Below, piece after piece: positions 1 to 11,295 of a DNA stretch of 64,000 nucleotides. Position 1 is the first letter of the stretch. Each line of letters starts with the position of its first letter. This stretch comes from Ichthyophis bannanicus (lineage: Eukaryota; Chordata; Amphibia; Gymnophiona; Ichthyophiidae), in NCBI GenBank assembly GCA_033557465.1, contig CM066044.1:189712184-189776183 (forward strand), written 5' to 3'. Below the pieces are notes generated by a model. That model was not told where the DNA came from and did not search any database. It saw nothing but the letters and a program-made list of their open reading frames with translations. A program made the translations under genes and the position numbers.

Positions 1-703
1 AGGAAGGAACATATCACACCAATACTAAAACAGTTGCACTGGCTTCCGGTCCAAAGCAGGATAACCTTCAAGGTGCTGACACTTACTTTCAAAGCCATTA
101 ACAACTGCTCCTCTACATCAATCATTGACCTTATCCAGATGACACCCCCTAATAGAGCAAGAAGATCAGCTGCGATAAATACTTTGATTCTACCAAGGCA
201 GATAACAAAATGTTCACAAGCAACACGATCCAGAGCCTTTTCACTATATGCGCCTACCTGCTGGAATGCCCTTCCCCCCGCTATCAGGGATACCAAAAGC
301 ATCTCCCATTTTAGGAAGGCACTTAAACATCTTCTCTTCCTACAATATTATACTGACCAGAGTCACCCCCCACAGCAAGCCAGGCCCAGCGACCCACTTA
401 AACAACCTGTGAGTTACAAGCATATGAGCCAGGAACCAAGCGTGCCTGACACGGATCCCCCCGACAAATAGCATCTCTTATCACCCTGTCATCAACTATT
501 ACACACTTGAGCTAATGGAACACATTTGATTCTTCTCCAAACGTATATTGCAATTTACCTGTATATATGTGTACATAGTTACCCTGTTGTTATTACCTGT
601 ACATATACCCCTTGTTATATTGTGAAGCCAGTGCAGACCATCTGTGCTGGACGGTTATGTTTTAATGTAAACCGCGTTGATGCAGAAGAACGCGGTATAT
701 AAG

Positions 704-739
<36 letters not shown>
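1..739 (+). mobile_element. L2-like LINE, 3' end (5' cut by window edge)
   Basis: The segment contains the C-terminal tail of a non-LTR reverse transcriptase, an A/T-rich 3' UTR, a terminal stem-loop at about 669-695 (arms accgcgtt and aacgcggt) and a simple (aaat)n tail ending at 739. The same stem-loop and tail recur on the tRNA-derived SINEs and other L2 tails of this window, which marks this as their likely partner LINE. The element abuts a minus-strand DIRS remnant at 741, so it probably inserted into that element. Family assignment to the L2 group rests on protein motifs and tail structure read by eye. Confidence 0.75.
34..471 (+). pseudogene. L2-like LINE ORF2 C-terminal fragment
   Basis: A 145-residue open frame begins with the HWLPV motif and continues with the R-x-x-F-K ... 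Y/A-P-x-x-W-N-x-L-P-x-x-I-R-x pattern, then a basic K-A-L-K-H-L-L-F stretch. This is the usual C-terminal region of L2/CR1-clade ORF2 proteins, downstream of the polymerase catalytic core. The polymerase domain itself would lie left of position 1. The frame is free of stops over its length, which suggests a fairly young copy, but it is only a fragment and cannot encode an active enzyme. Confidence 0.7.
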
Positions 740-740
740 C

Positions 741-2678
741 CAGGGGATGTCGGTGGAAATGTGTAGTGTAGGCCCTCGGACCACAAGATCAGGAAGGCAT
801 CTGCAGCCACTCTCTCCAGGTGCGGCTGACATGAGCAGAATTGAGGCAGCTGCATGTTATCCGAGGAGGCGAATAGGTCCATCACGGGCCTGCCCCAGAG
901 GTGGAAGAGCCATTTTGTCATCCTGGGGTTCAAGCACCGCTCATGTGGTCGAAGGACTCTGCTCAGCTGACTACTAGGCAGTTGTCCTGGCCCAGGAGGT
1001 ACATTTCTCACAAGAGCATGCTGTTGCATGCTGTGAAGGAGAGGAGGGCCATGGCATTCTGGCAGAGGGAGTACGAACCTGTGCCCCCCTGCTTTTTGAT
1101 ATAAAATATGGCGACCTGGTTCTCTGTCTGGATCAGTTCTGATCGGTGTTGCAGGTGGTGGCGGAATGCTCATAGGGCCAGGAAGATTGCTCTGAGCTCC
1201 AGGAGATTGATCTACAAGAGTGACTCCTCCTGAGACCAGCTGCTCTGTTTGCAACAGTCCCCACATTGTGCCCCTCAACCCAAGAGGGAGGCATCTGTGG
1301 TCAGGGTCCACTGAGGCGCAGGTGCCTGGAAGGGCATTCCCACCTGGAGGTGGCGCAAGTTTTGACACCAGTTGAGGGACTCCACCAATTGGTGGGTAAC
1401 CATGACCTTGTCCTGTAGCCGGTCTGTGGCTTGAGTCCACTGTGAGTGGAGGCACCACTGGGCTGCCAACGTGTGCAAGCAGGCTGAGGGCATGACATGG
1501 ACCATCGAGGCCATATGGCCCAGCAGGCAGAGGAGATGAGCCGGCATTGACCGGCGGCATTGTACCTCTCCTGCCAGTTGCCTAAAGTGTTCTGCCCTTT
1601 CTCTCAGGAGGACAGCCTTAACCTGTAACGTATCCAACTGAGCACCTATGAACTCCAGGCTTTGGGCTGGAGAGAGATGGGATTTGGGGTAGTTGATGAC
1701 AAACCCCAGGTGCTGCAGAAGGAGGGTAGTACGCTTTACGGCATGACTGACCTCTGAGGCTGTACCATCCCTAATTAGTCAGTTGTCTAGGTAGGGGAAA
1801 ATGAAAGCCCCTTTTAGGCACAGGTGGGTGGCTACCACTGCCAGGCATTTGGTAAAGACCCTTGGCGAGGAGGCCAGGCTGAAGGGTAGCACCCTGTACT
1901 GTTAGTGCTCTCCTCCCACTATGAAACATAGGTACTGCCTGTGGGAAGGGTGGATCAGGATGTGTGTGTATGCATCCTTTAGATCCAAGGAGCACAGCCA
2001 ATCTCCCTGGTGGTGGTAAGGCAGGAGTGTTCCAAGGGAGAGCATCTTGAACTTCTCCCTCACCAGAAACTTGTTTAAGTTTCTCAGGTCTAGTGTGGGC
2101 CTGAGGCCCCCACTTCTCTTTGGGACAAGGAAATATCTGGAGTAGAAGCCTGTTCCGCATAGGTGCTTGGGTATGGGCTCTACTGTTTTGTCCCTGAACA
2201 GACCTGTGAGCTCTGAGAACAAAAGGGTTTGGTGAAGGAGAGGTTGCACTGGGAAGAACCTGAGTGGTACCTGCTGTAGGTGGAGGAAGCATCCCTCCCT
2301 TACCACCTGCAGTACCCACTGGTCCGAGATGACCTCGGCCCACCTGTGGATAAAGAGCACCAGGCGCTCCCCTGTGGGATGGTGAAGGTCTCCCGGGGAA
2401 GAGGAGGCCCTGCCCTGGGAGTCAAAAGCTCTCCCTGGGTTGGGTGGGAGCTGAGGCCTGGGGCTTCTGTGCCTTTGGCCTCTGAGCTCCATGGTCTTGT
2501 CTTTTAGGGTGAGAATCTTGCTGCAGGCCCGAGAATAGCTGGTAGTGGTGACTCTGTTGAAAGGGCCCCTTTTTCCTTGGGAACAGGGGTCTTTTCCCCA
2601 ATGGTTTCTTATGGAGAAAGGATGAGGTCTTTTTAGAGCCCTCTGGCGAGTCACCATGTCGGCCTTGATCTCAGCCAC
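741..2678 (-). pseudogene. DIRS RT-RNase H polyprotein remnant
   Basis: The minus-strand frame shows the DIRS RT signature P-K-R-S-G-G-L-R-P followed by L-D-L-R-N-L-N-K and the motif A stretch S-L-D-L-K-D-A-Y, then H-P-S-H-R. One frame can be followed from about 2678 to 1275 and is broken mainly by point nonsense codons at about 1902, 1788 and 1275. The polymerase box reads Y-L-D-N then stop, where active DIRS enzymes have Y-L-D-D-W. RNase H starts with T-T-D-A-S-L-L-G and later V-M-D-L-F-A-S, the latter in a shifted frame. Dead enzyme; the family call is strong. Confidence 0.75.
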
Positions 2679-2972
2679 CTTGTCGACCAGAGGCTTGCCG
2701 AACAGGTTCTTCCCAGTGCAGGGGACATCAAGCAGCTTGTCTTGGACCCATTGCTTGAGGTCAGAAGACTGTAGCCAGGCTTGGCACTGGGCAGCGATGC
2801 CAGCCGCTGCTACTCAAACTGCTGACTCAAAGTCTTCTTAGGCTGCCCAAGAAAGGAACTCAGAGCAGTCCTTGATCTCAGAGGTCAGGGATTGGAACCA
2901 TTGGAGGGGTTCCCCAGCAAGCCCTGCTGAAAACCCAGACAACTCCTGGGTTAGGGCCTTCAGTTACATGCC

Positions 2973-4273
2973 CTAGTACAATTCATAGGCTTGGATCCGG
3001 CAACCCGGAATCAAGCCCTGATAGCACTTGCACCTGAGGATGTCAAGAGCTCTGGCCTCCCTTCCAGGGAGAACAGAGGAGTGGGTCTTCTGGCTCTTAA
3101 GTTTCCGCATGGTCAACTCGAAGACCATGGAGTTATATGGGAGCTGGGGTTTTCTGAACCCCAAGCCTTTCTGGACACGGTACATGGCATCAAGGCGCTG
3201 GCTCACCACCGGCACCAACACCAGCATCTTCCACATTCTGAGCAGTAGCCACTGGAGGATCAGCTGGACAGGCACCATGAGAGTTTCCTTGGGTGCATTG
3301 TACTGGAGAATCTCCAGCTCTTCGGTGCATGGATCTTCCTCTACTTCAGTTTGCACAGAGAGGTCTCTGGCCATATCCTTGATGAAGTCGTGGAAGGCCA
3401 CACCTTCTGGAGGAGAATGGCTTTGATGGAATATCTTGAGACCATATAGTTTCAGGGGATGCCTCGTTGTCAGTCTCCCACTCGAAGTCGAGAGGTGACG
3501 ACGAGTCCGAGGCCCTGAGACTCATTACACTGAGGCTGGTGCCTAGGGGTCAGTGGCCTCCAGAGGACCTGGGGTCCAAGCGGAAACTGGCTGGGGAGGA
3601 TCAGATGCCCGAGGAATGGGACAGAGACCTCAACTGGCACGGAGGTCTTACCCAAAACCAATGGTGCTCGGATCTCGGCTCAATGACTATGGACTCCCCC
3701 ACAGTCAGGGGTCTTTGGGGCAGATTATGTGGAAAAACCAGCCATCATTGCCTTCTGCAGGGCCAGGATAGCAATGATGATCTGCTCCAGGGCCGCCATT
3801 CTGGTTTCCAGGTCAGAAAGCTCCACAGCTTTTGGCGGGGGCACCGAGGATCTCAGCCCAGCACTGGCACTCTCACGAGTGCAACCTCAATAAAGAATAC
3901 AGTCTCAAGGAAACTCGCATGGTCTCCTCCAGTCGAGGAATTCTTCTTGAGGACCTTGGTAGGGCGCTTCTCAGAGTTTCTCTAGTACAACCTTGGCGGA
4001 CTTCGAGGATTATTTCTTTTTTCTCTCGGGGTCCAGGGTCTTCTCAGAGGAGCCACCGCCATGGGACTCCGAGGATGCTCGGGCCTTACGGGAAGTACTG
4101 GTCTTGGTGCTCTGTGTTGGCGAGGCCGGTGCCAAGTCGGACCTAGGGAACAGTTTCTTTTGCAACTCCGACCTCTTTTTATTGGTCTTAGGTGTCATGG
4201 CCTGGCACAGGTTGCAGGAGATGCTGTCATGTTCCGGGCTCAGGCAGCAGTCATGGGTATCAGAGACCAACAT
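2973..4273 (-). pseudogene. DIRS gag-like region remnant
   Basis: Frames on the minus strand at 4273-4010 and 3401-2973 lie upstream of the RT in the order expected for DIRS gag. The first has a cluster of Cys and His residues (C-C-L-S-P-E-H ... C-N-L-C) and a Lys/Arg-rich tail. The second includes L-D-A-M-Y-R-V-Q, P-Q-L-P-Y-N-S and S-V-L-P-G-R-E-A-R-A-L-D, which I recognise as typical of vertebrate DIRS gag proteins. The two pieces are in different frames with stops between them, so no product can be made. Confidence 0.6.
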
Positions 4274-4691
4274 GATTTGACTGCAGTGGTCGCACTTTTA
4301 AGCCCACTGGGGGACATGGTGGGGAAACACCTGGATGGGGTCGACAACCCCTGGGTAAAAAAGGACATGAATGCGGTCAAGGCAAGTCTCGATTAAAAAA
4401 GCCAAAGGGGGCCGAGAACAGCACCGGGGCCGGGCCGGGGCCAGTGCTGGTTCGAGGTGAGAAGAGGGAACCGGTATGCAAATCTTTTTAGGGATAATTA
4501 GCCAGGATTTTTCCAGGGAAACAGGACAGACATCCATTGGGCTCTGAGGAAAAAAGGAGACAGAGCAAGATGGCACCCTTGGACAGGAAGGGGACCATGC
4601 ATGCATGGTAGCATGTCCCAAAAGCTTTCTATGAAAGCTGGGGAAATGCTACGCACAGGATCCATCAGCGCAGACTTCACTCATATGTGAC

Positions 4692-5690
4692 ACTGACTTC
4701 CTGCTTGTTCTCTTGCACAACTTTTACATTGATCAAAAAACAACAGTTCAAGCAGAACAAGATGAAACAGAATGGTTTAAAATCAGCAAAGGTGTACGAC
4801 AAGGCTGCATATTTTCCCCCTATCTATTTAATTTATATGCAAAACAAATCAACAGAGAAGCAGGACTGTAGGAAGACAACAAAGGTGTGAAGGTTGGTAG
4901 AAGACTCATCAACAACCTTGGCTATGCTGATGATACCACATTACTAGCTGAAAGTGAAGATGATCTGAAATATTTGCTTCTCAAGATCAAGGAACATAGT
5001 CTTAAAATGGGCCTGCACCTTAATGTAAAGAAGACAAAGATCCTGAGAGCTGGCAAAATCAATAAGTTCATCATTGATGGAGAAGAAATTGAAACAGTGG
5101 ACAACTTTAACCTACTTGGATCAACTATCAATAAAGAAACAACAAGCAGTCAAGAAATCAGACAATGTATTGCTTTTGCAGAATGGCTACGAAGGATCTA
5201 GACAAGATTCTCAAGAGCAGAAATGTTTTTGTCCATACAAAGATTCAACTCGTACAAACCATGGTTGGACAGTGAAAAAAATAGACAGGAAGAAAATTGA
5301 TGCCTTTGAATTATGGTGCTGGCTATGAATATTAATGTATACCATGGACTGCCCAAAGAACAAACCAGTCAGTACTAATCAAACCTAAGCTTTCTTTAGA
5401 AGTTCAGATGACAAGACTTCAACTTTCATACTTTGGACACATCATGCGAAGAGAGAGATCATTAGAGAAAGACATCATCTTTGGCAAGGTAGAAGGTCAA
5501 CGCAAAAGAAGACAGCCAGCAATGAGACGGATCGATACAATAACAGCAGCCACTCTGCCAATAACAAGCTGCCTGACTGAAGACCGAAAGCAGTTTAGGA
5601 CAACTATCCATAGGGTCACCGACACCGACTTGACGGCACTTAACAACAACAAAGAAACCAAATATCACCCCTTCCATATAACCACTGTTA
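4692..5690 (+). mobile_element. RTE (BovB-like) LINE fragment, RT C-terminal part
   Basis: Translated pieces carry the polymerase box L-G-Y-A-D-D-T-T-L-L-A-E-S (near 4917) followed by L-N-V-K-K-T-K-I, then R-K-K-I-D-A-F-E-L-W-C-W (5290) and L-Q-L-S-Y-F-G-H-I-M-R-R (5411), in the order found in BovB-type RTE polymerases. Frame changes near 5180 and 5330 and missing sequence between blocks make it a pseudogene. The YADD catalytic box is intact. A different part of the same family, the endonuclease end, lies near 62100-62940 on the other strand. Confidence 0.75.
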
Positions 5691-5936
5691 ATATACAAAA
5701 TGCCCTGTTACTATGAATCCCAAATACATTGTGCAGTGGTGGCATGTAAATATCATCACATCATTAGTTGCATTAGCATAAAATAATGCACATTAAATTT
5801 AGATTTACCTCACGCCTTTTCAATAGTAGTTTGTAGTGAGCTATATTCAGGCAGAACATGAGGCACTTTATTTAAATGAAGGCCCGTAGAGTACATGGAG
5901 ATCAGAATTGAGACACCAAGATTGAGCGTACCTTCA

Positions 5937-6307
5937 AAAAGTAGAAAGATTAGGGGACACACAACAAAGCTACAATGTAGCACATTTAAGACTAATCACA
6001 GAAATTGAGTTTTCACTCAACACATAATCAAACTCTGGAATTTGTTACCAGAGGATGTAGTAAAAGCTGTTAGTGTAGCTGGGTTTAAGAGAAGTTTGGA
6101 TAAGTTCCTGGTGGAAAAGTCCATAATCCATTATTAAAGAGGACCTGAGAAATCTACTGCTTACCCCTGGGACGAGCATTGTGGAGTCTATGTACCTTTT
6201 TGGTAACCTGCCAGGTACTTGTGACCTGGATTAGCCACTTCTGGAAACAGGATACTGGGTTCAATGGACGTTTGATCCGACCCAGTATGGCATCTCTTAC
6301 GGCATTT
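5937..6307 (+). mobile_element. CR1 LINE 3' end
   Basis: About 370 bp match, by eye, the 3' parts of the CR1 copies ending at 13712 and 32799: aaagattagggga near the start, the aaactctggaatttgttacc block, and a final gatactgggttcaatgga ... cagtatggcat stretch. These encode the C-terminal tail of the CR1 polymerase and its short 3' UTR. Frames are broken. The copy is 5' truncated, as is usual for CR1. Confidence 0.75.
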
Positions 6308-6554
6308 TAGAAACAGCTTTGCCAAAATGTGCAGAAGGAAGTTCAGGAACACTTGGGGATTTGCATTCGCGTGCAGTGGGAGGAGCTTTTTCACAAATGT
6401 ACCCATGGGAAAAATTGACGGAGAACCCCCAGGAACTTACACATCTAAATGTCCGCATTTCATAACATACACATATAAATGTCGCCATTTACGCATGCAG
6501 CTGAGCCATTTTGCAAACCTAGATGCACACATGCTATCTTTATCTCATTGCAGT
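6308..6554. other. Unassigned segment between CR1 and MITE
   Basis: I see no coding region or recognised element in this short stretch. It may be part of the inverted-repeat element that follows, since its composition is similar. Confidence 0.3.
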
Positions 6555-6875
6555 TTTGAGGGGCAAAGGCATTTACACGGTTTGCAGACCCGGTTAGCAT
6601 CGGGGCATGCTGGGTGCATTCCAGGGCAGCCTCTATTGCTAACTGGGCAGCAGCGATATTGAGTTGCTGTCTAATTAGTGATACATGGTAAAAGTCAGGC
6701 AAGGAAATGCTGGCTTAACTTTGGCACTGAAGCTTACCAGGCTGTGGCCTGGTTAGCTTCGTGGAAATCTAGGCAACGCAGATATTCAATGCCGGAGCCC
6801 GTATATGGCCTTGGCGCTGAATATCCAGGTTTTTCGTTTAGTAGAGCTAGCCGCTGGCACAGAATAATCGGGCCT
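6555..6875. mobile_element. MITE-like element (GGGCCCGAT / TATTCA family)
   Basis: The left part has gcatttacacggtttgcag, nearly the same as catttacacggtttacag in the element starting at 25933. The right part has gatattcaatgc, gctgaatatccagg and ends with aatcgggcc, the inverse of the family's terminal ggcccgatt. No transposase is present. This is one of several copies in the window, all decayed. Superfamily is not settled. Confidence 0.5.
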
Positions 6876-7119
6876 TTAGATTTTTGTTCCACCCATGCCA
6901 CACCTCTGACACGCCCTGTGAAATATTGACGTGGCACAGGCATCCACATGGTCACTTACACAAGGATGTGATCTACATGCATGTGTGTCTGATTATACAC
7001 AAGTAAGACTTCTACAATAACCCCCATGGCGTTTTATTGTAGTGCACTCTTCATCGTAAGACGCAGTCTAGGACTGGTTTTGATCCTGTGATTCAGGTTC
7101 TAACCAAGAACCTGAGAAT

Positions 7120-7315
7120 CATGCAGGTGTCGGCGGAAGATGAAAGTTGTTCCAAGTAGAGAAGTCTTGTAGGATTTGTGGAGTCAAGTCCAGTAGGTCC
7201 AAAATTTGTAAATATTTAGCATGTCCTTTAGGTATAGCCCCAAGAGCTCCAATCACAACTAGTATTATTATTTTACTGAGCAATTTCACAAACTTCATAT
7301 CTTCTAATATTTCTT
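7120..7315 (-). pseudogene. Remnant of R2/R4-like non-LTR retrotransposon C-terminus
   Basis: A minus-strand frame reads V-V-I-G-A-L-G-A-I-P-K-G and then L-D-L-T-P-Q-I-L-Q. A V-I-G-A-L-G-x-x-x-K block is a motif I associate with the C-terminal region of R2/R4-type (restriction-like endonuclease) LINE proteins. Only about 60 residues are visible and the frame ends at a stop. The assignment is from memory of the motif and is tentative. Confidence 0.35.
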
Positions 7316-7817
7316 GTTAAAAAAAACTGTATATAGTATTGCCCCCTCTCCCCTCATGTACACAACCTCTCTCTCTCGACTCACTCCTCTGCTGAATGTA
7401 TTAAGCATAACAAACAAATCCTGGCACAACACAGCTAAAAAACCCTCTTTCAGCTCCTGGGTACTGAGAAAAGTTAGATAGATACTTCCTTAGCATAATC
7501 TCAGCAATTCCTTACTATTTTCTTTATTGTATGGAGCGATAATGCCTCCTGGTGGGAATACTTTTCCATGTCATACTTTTCTGGACTAAACATTTGTAGC
7601 TATGGAACTGAATGGAAACAAAACGGTCATGAACGGGAATAAATGAAGGTCTACATCCAAAGAGAATAATGGATCACTAAAACTGAGAGAAATATTTTCA
7701 AAAAGAAGTGTGAGAGGTGTCTACAGGGACACTCATACAAATGATTATACAGTTATGGCAAAGAATATCACCTCAAGACATAGCAGTTAAACACACCCTT
7801 TAAGCTTCCTGTATTTA
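7316..7817. other. No recognisable feature
   Basis: About 500 bp of A/T-rich sequence with no convincing coding frame, terminal repeat or RNA gene. Confidence 0.4.
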
Positions 7818-8940
7818 AAGGGGTCAATATTCAGCCACCACAGTCAGCCTTTTTTTTTAAACACCTGCTGCAATGGTTAAATAAAATTTGGATGTTCAGC
7901 ATCAGTATCTGGATTGCAGCCAGGGCTAAAAATCAATGCAGCAGTCAGTGACAGTACTATCTGGCTAACGGCAATTAGAACACCGCTCTGCAGAAAGCTA
8001 TACAGATAAGGAGAGGACAGCTGTCTGGATAGAAGGCTCAATACCGCCACTGACAGATAACTTGCTGTCCTGCCTATATACCTTCCCAGCACTATCCCGA
8101 TAGTCCCAAGGAGATCTGTAAGGACATTAGGTAGTGCTATCCAGATAATGCTGAGGAGGTCAGTAAGGACATTCAGTAACACTATCCGGATAGTACCGAG
8201 GAGATCAGTAAGGGCATTCAGTAGGACTATCTGGATAGTACCGAGGAGGTCAGTAAAGGCATTCAGTAGGACTATCCAGATAGTACCGAGGAGGTCAGTA
8301 AGGGTATTCAGTAGGACTATCCGGAGAGTGCCAAGGAGATCTGTAAGGACATTAGGTGGCGCTATCCAGATAATGCTGAGGAGGTCAGTAAGGACATTCA
8401 GTAACACTATCCGGATAGTGCCAAGGAGGTCAGTAAGGACATTCAGTAGCACTATCTGGATAGTACCGAGGAGATCGGTAAGGGCATTCAGTAGGACTAT
8501 CCGGAGAGTGCCAAGGAGATCTGTAAGGACATTAGGTGGCGCTATCCAGATAATGCTGAGGAGGTCAGTAAGGACATTCAGTAACACTATCCGGATAGTG
8601 CCAAGGAGGTCAGTAAGGACATTCAGTAGCACTATCTGGATAGTACCGAGGAGATCAGTAAGGGCATTCAGTAGGACTATCCGGAGAGTGCCAAGGAGAT
8701 CTGTAAGGACATTAGGTGGCGCTATCCAGATAATGCTGAGGAGGTCTGTAAGGACATTCAGTAACACTATCTGGATAGTGCCAAGGAGGTCAGTAAGGAC
8801 ATTCAATGATGCTATCCAGATAGTGCCAAGGAGGTCAATAAGGACATTCGCAGCACTATCCGGAGAGTGCTGAGGAGGTCAATAAGGACCTTCCACAGCA
8901 CCATTCGGAGATGACACTATCCAGATAGTGTCGAGGAGGT
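7818..8940. repeat. 45-bp minisatellite with 180-bp higher-order units, inside a MITE-like start
   Basis: From about 8085 a 45-bp unit repeats some 19 times. Each unit holds a palindrome of the form actatccggatagt followed by gccaaggaggtcagtaaggacattcagta. Four units form a 180-bp block repeated at about 8331, 8511 and 8691, so a higher-order amplification happened after divergence of the basic unit. Because 45 is a multiple of three, both strands stay open (309 and 241 codons); this is a by-product and not evidence of a gene. The left flank has ggggtcaatattcagcc, like the local MITE termini, so the array probably grew from such an element. Confidence 0.9.
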
Positions 8941-8944
8941 GATG

Positions 8945-9929
8945 TTAGAATGGAGGGATAGAAGGAGAGTGGGCACGGAAAGAAGTGAGAAGGGTGACTA
9001 AATGGAGGATTCTGTCAGTATTGAAGGAAGAGAAGTAAAAGTGGAGGAATGTGCTAAGAGGAGACTCAGTACTGAAGGAGTAAGTGATAGGAAAGGTGGT
9101 GCCTCAGAGTCTCCCATCAACAGAGACAAAGACATACTGGTGGAGGAATGAGCTTCTAACCACTGACTGACTAACCTCAGTCTCAATGTCCGCATCATGC
9201 TAAAAAGTCTTCATACCTTTAGAGGAATCACTGTATGAACCCCCCTTGACTACACCAGATGAAAGAAAGCTGAGAAGGTGTTTAACCGTCCTCATCCGAA
9301 AGCATGCCCAGCAGACACACTCTCAGCTGCTCTTACTGTCATTAAAAGAGGAGGAAAAAGAAGGGGAACTTGGACTGGCCCAGATGAATACAAAGATAAG
9401 AATTCTAAAAGGCACAGGCTATCTGGCACTTCATTTTGTAGTTTGCTGTTCTTTCACAGAAAAAAAACTGAAGAGGGAAAAAGCCAGTTTGCATGTGAAG
9501 TTTTATTCTTTTAACAAGTTGTAGCGAATGCCAATGGAAGGCACAATAATAGGCTCTCCACATGCTCTTGGATAAAAAAAGAAGATTCAATAGCTAAATA
9601 AATTTGATTTGCCTAGGAAAGGAGTGAAGAGAGAAGGCCAAGCCTGAGTATTCATTCCCCCCAATTAACATTCCACTTACACAGTTCCACTTCCGAAAGG
9701 CAAACAAATGCCCAAAAGAAAAATCACATTACTTGTTCTGCTATATTAAGATAATAAGACATGCTTTAATTATGGGAGTCCAGTCCAGGTCTGCATGTTA
9801 GCACCTTTGTGCCTTGGAACAGTGAGAGATGTTTGGCCACTAAATCCAGTAAGTTCCTTCCCTCACTTACCACGCAGGAATGCCCCACAAGAACAGCCAC
9901 CCATTGAGAAACGGAGGCACAGCCTGCTT
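8945..9929. other. Unassigned, weak internal repetition at 9000-9170
   Basis: Short frames here lack recognisable domains. Between 9000 and 9170 a loosely repeated ggaggaat / agtactgaaggag motif suggests an old tandem repeat. Nothing else is seen. Confidence 0.35.
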
Positions 9930-10112
9930 GTTGGCACGGATGGCTAGGAGCCAGCCAAGTTAGAGTTCAAATCCTACTTCTCCTACTTAACACTTTGTAA
10001 TCTTGGATAAATCACTCCGCCTTTCATTTTTATCGCGTACAAATTTAGATTGTAAGCCCCCTGGAGCAGGGAAATACCTAGCTCAGGTTTGGAAAGACAA
10101 GTAATTAAATCT
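9930..10112 (+). mobile_element. Old tRNA-derived SINE (MIR/CORE-like)
   Basis: The segment has a B-box-like gttcaaatcct, then a degenerate cttggataaatcactccgcc that corresponds to the cttgggcaagccacttaacc block of the younger SINEs here, then agattgtaagccccctggagcaggg. That middle block resembles the CORE part of MIR-type SINEs. The copy is much diverged. Confidence 0.5.
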
Positions 10113-11295
10113 AAAATTCCACATTTTAACTGACCACGGACAGTTCTTTCTGGCAAACCAAACTGTGGAAGGACTACTCTTAGAAAGTACTAAAGTGTGT
10201 TCATGCTTTCATAAGTGTTAACATGTACAGTACAAACCTACGTTATTGTGTGATGAAGACCCTTTTAATGTGCAGAAATTAACTTGCACGAGTTTTAACA
10301 TAAAAACTTTACAGAAACAATGAGGTACAAAAATTCACTGAAACTGTTTTCTAAATGCATTAACATGAAAAACTGATGAACAGCAGAAAAGTAGTCTGTG
10401 ATATAATTTCATCCTCCTCTTCAGCTGATGAAGGAGAGAGGAAGGGGTAAAAGAAGAGAAGTGGACATCACCATAGACAAAATGAATACAACCAATATGA
10501 CAAATACAGAAATTGACATTAGGAACCAAGATGCAGTATGTCTGTAACTGACTTGATGAACTAGGAGGATACGAGTCTAGGCTACATAAATTTGGGCTTG
10601 AAAGTGATGCATGTTAAGAGTGTTCATTTCTGTAATAGTCCCTGGAACCTAAGTGTAGAGCAGAATGGAATCCTACATCTCCTTTCTCTGAGAGCATCTG
10701 AAGGTGAACTGGTTTCTGGACTAAGATAAGGAACCATAGACTGGGAAAAGGACATGACAGCTCCAGGTCACCTCGAGCTTCATTGAAAAGAGGAGAAGAA
10801 AATTTGAAAGTGGCAATTCGGAACCGCTTGAGACATGCTAAATATTATCCTGGAATTTGTGTCACAGAGGGATTCTCACGCCAGTCCTCACAGCCTGTTG
10901 GAAAAATACTTTGCTACTCATTAGCTTCACTCTTTAGGAAAGCTCTTCTGTCCTTTCCACCCCCTCCCCCCCCCGCCCCGCCTTCCGATAAAGAGGCTCA
11001 TCTTATAGAGAAACAAACCAGGTCTTTCTCAATAGCGGGTCCAAAGCTCTGGATTATTATTCTTTTGAAACATAGAGAAGAAAAATTATCTTAACAAAAA
11101 GTTAAAAGGTATCCCATTTTTGGAGACCTTTGGCCATTGGAGAGATCATGGAAGAGAAGCCATCCTATCCTCTATTGTTTAATTTTGGCCACCAAAAGAG
11201 ACCTTTAAAGGGATGCAAATAAAAAATATAAAATAAATAACTGATCTTAGCTTTTTGCACTGATTTTGTTTATACATCTGTTTGCTATTGCTGTT
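10113..11295. other. No recognisable feature; C-rich run near 10960
   Basis: About 1.2 kb without a convincing gene. A pyrimidine-rich stretch (ccaccccctccccccccc type) lies at about 10959-10985. Short frames have no domain that I can identify. Confidence 0.35.

Larger units (their letters stand above)
741..4690 (-). mobile_element. DIRS-like retrotransposon, decayed and truncated (copy 1)
   Basis: Read on the minus strand this is a DIRS-type element: a gag-like region (about 4273-2973), then reverse transcriptase (2678-1750), then RNase H (1640-750). DIRS elements normally follow RNase H with a tyrosine recombinase; that part is absent here because an L2-like LINE begins where it should be. 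The right boundary near 4690 is approximate, set by the start of an RTE-like fragment. No long terminal repeats were seen, as expected for DIRS. Confidence 0.75.

Noticed and set aside
655..1560. 301-codon open frame on the minus strand
   Set aside because: It is a DIRS RNase H remnant at one end that runs into the LINE's (aaat)n tail at the other; not a gene.
7877..8873. Long frames of 309 and 241 codons on opposite strands
   Set aside because: Both are translations of the 45-bp minisatellite and are open only because the unit is a multiple of three.
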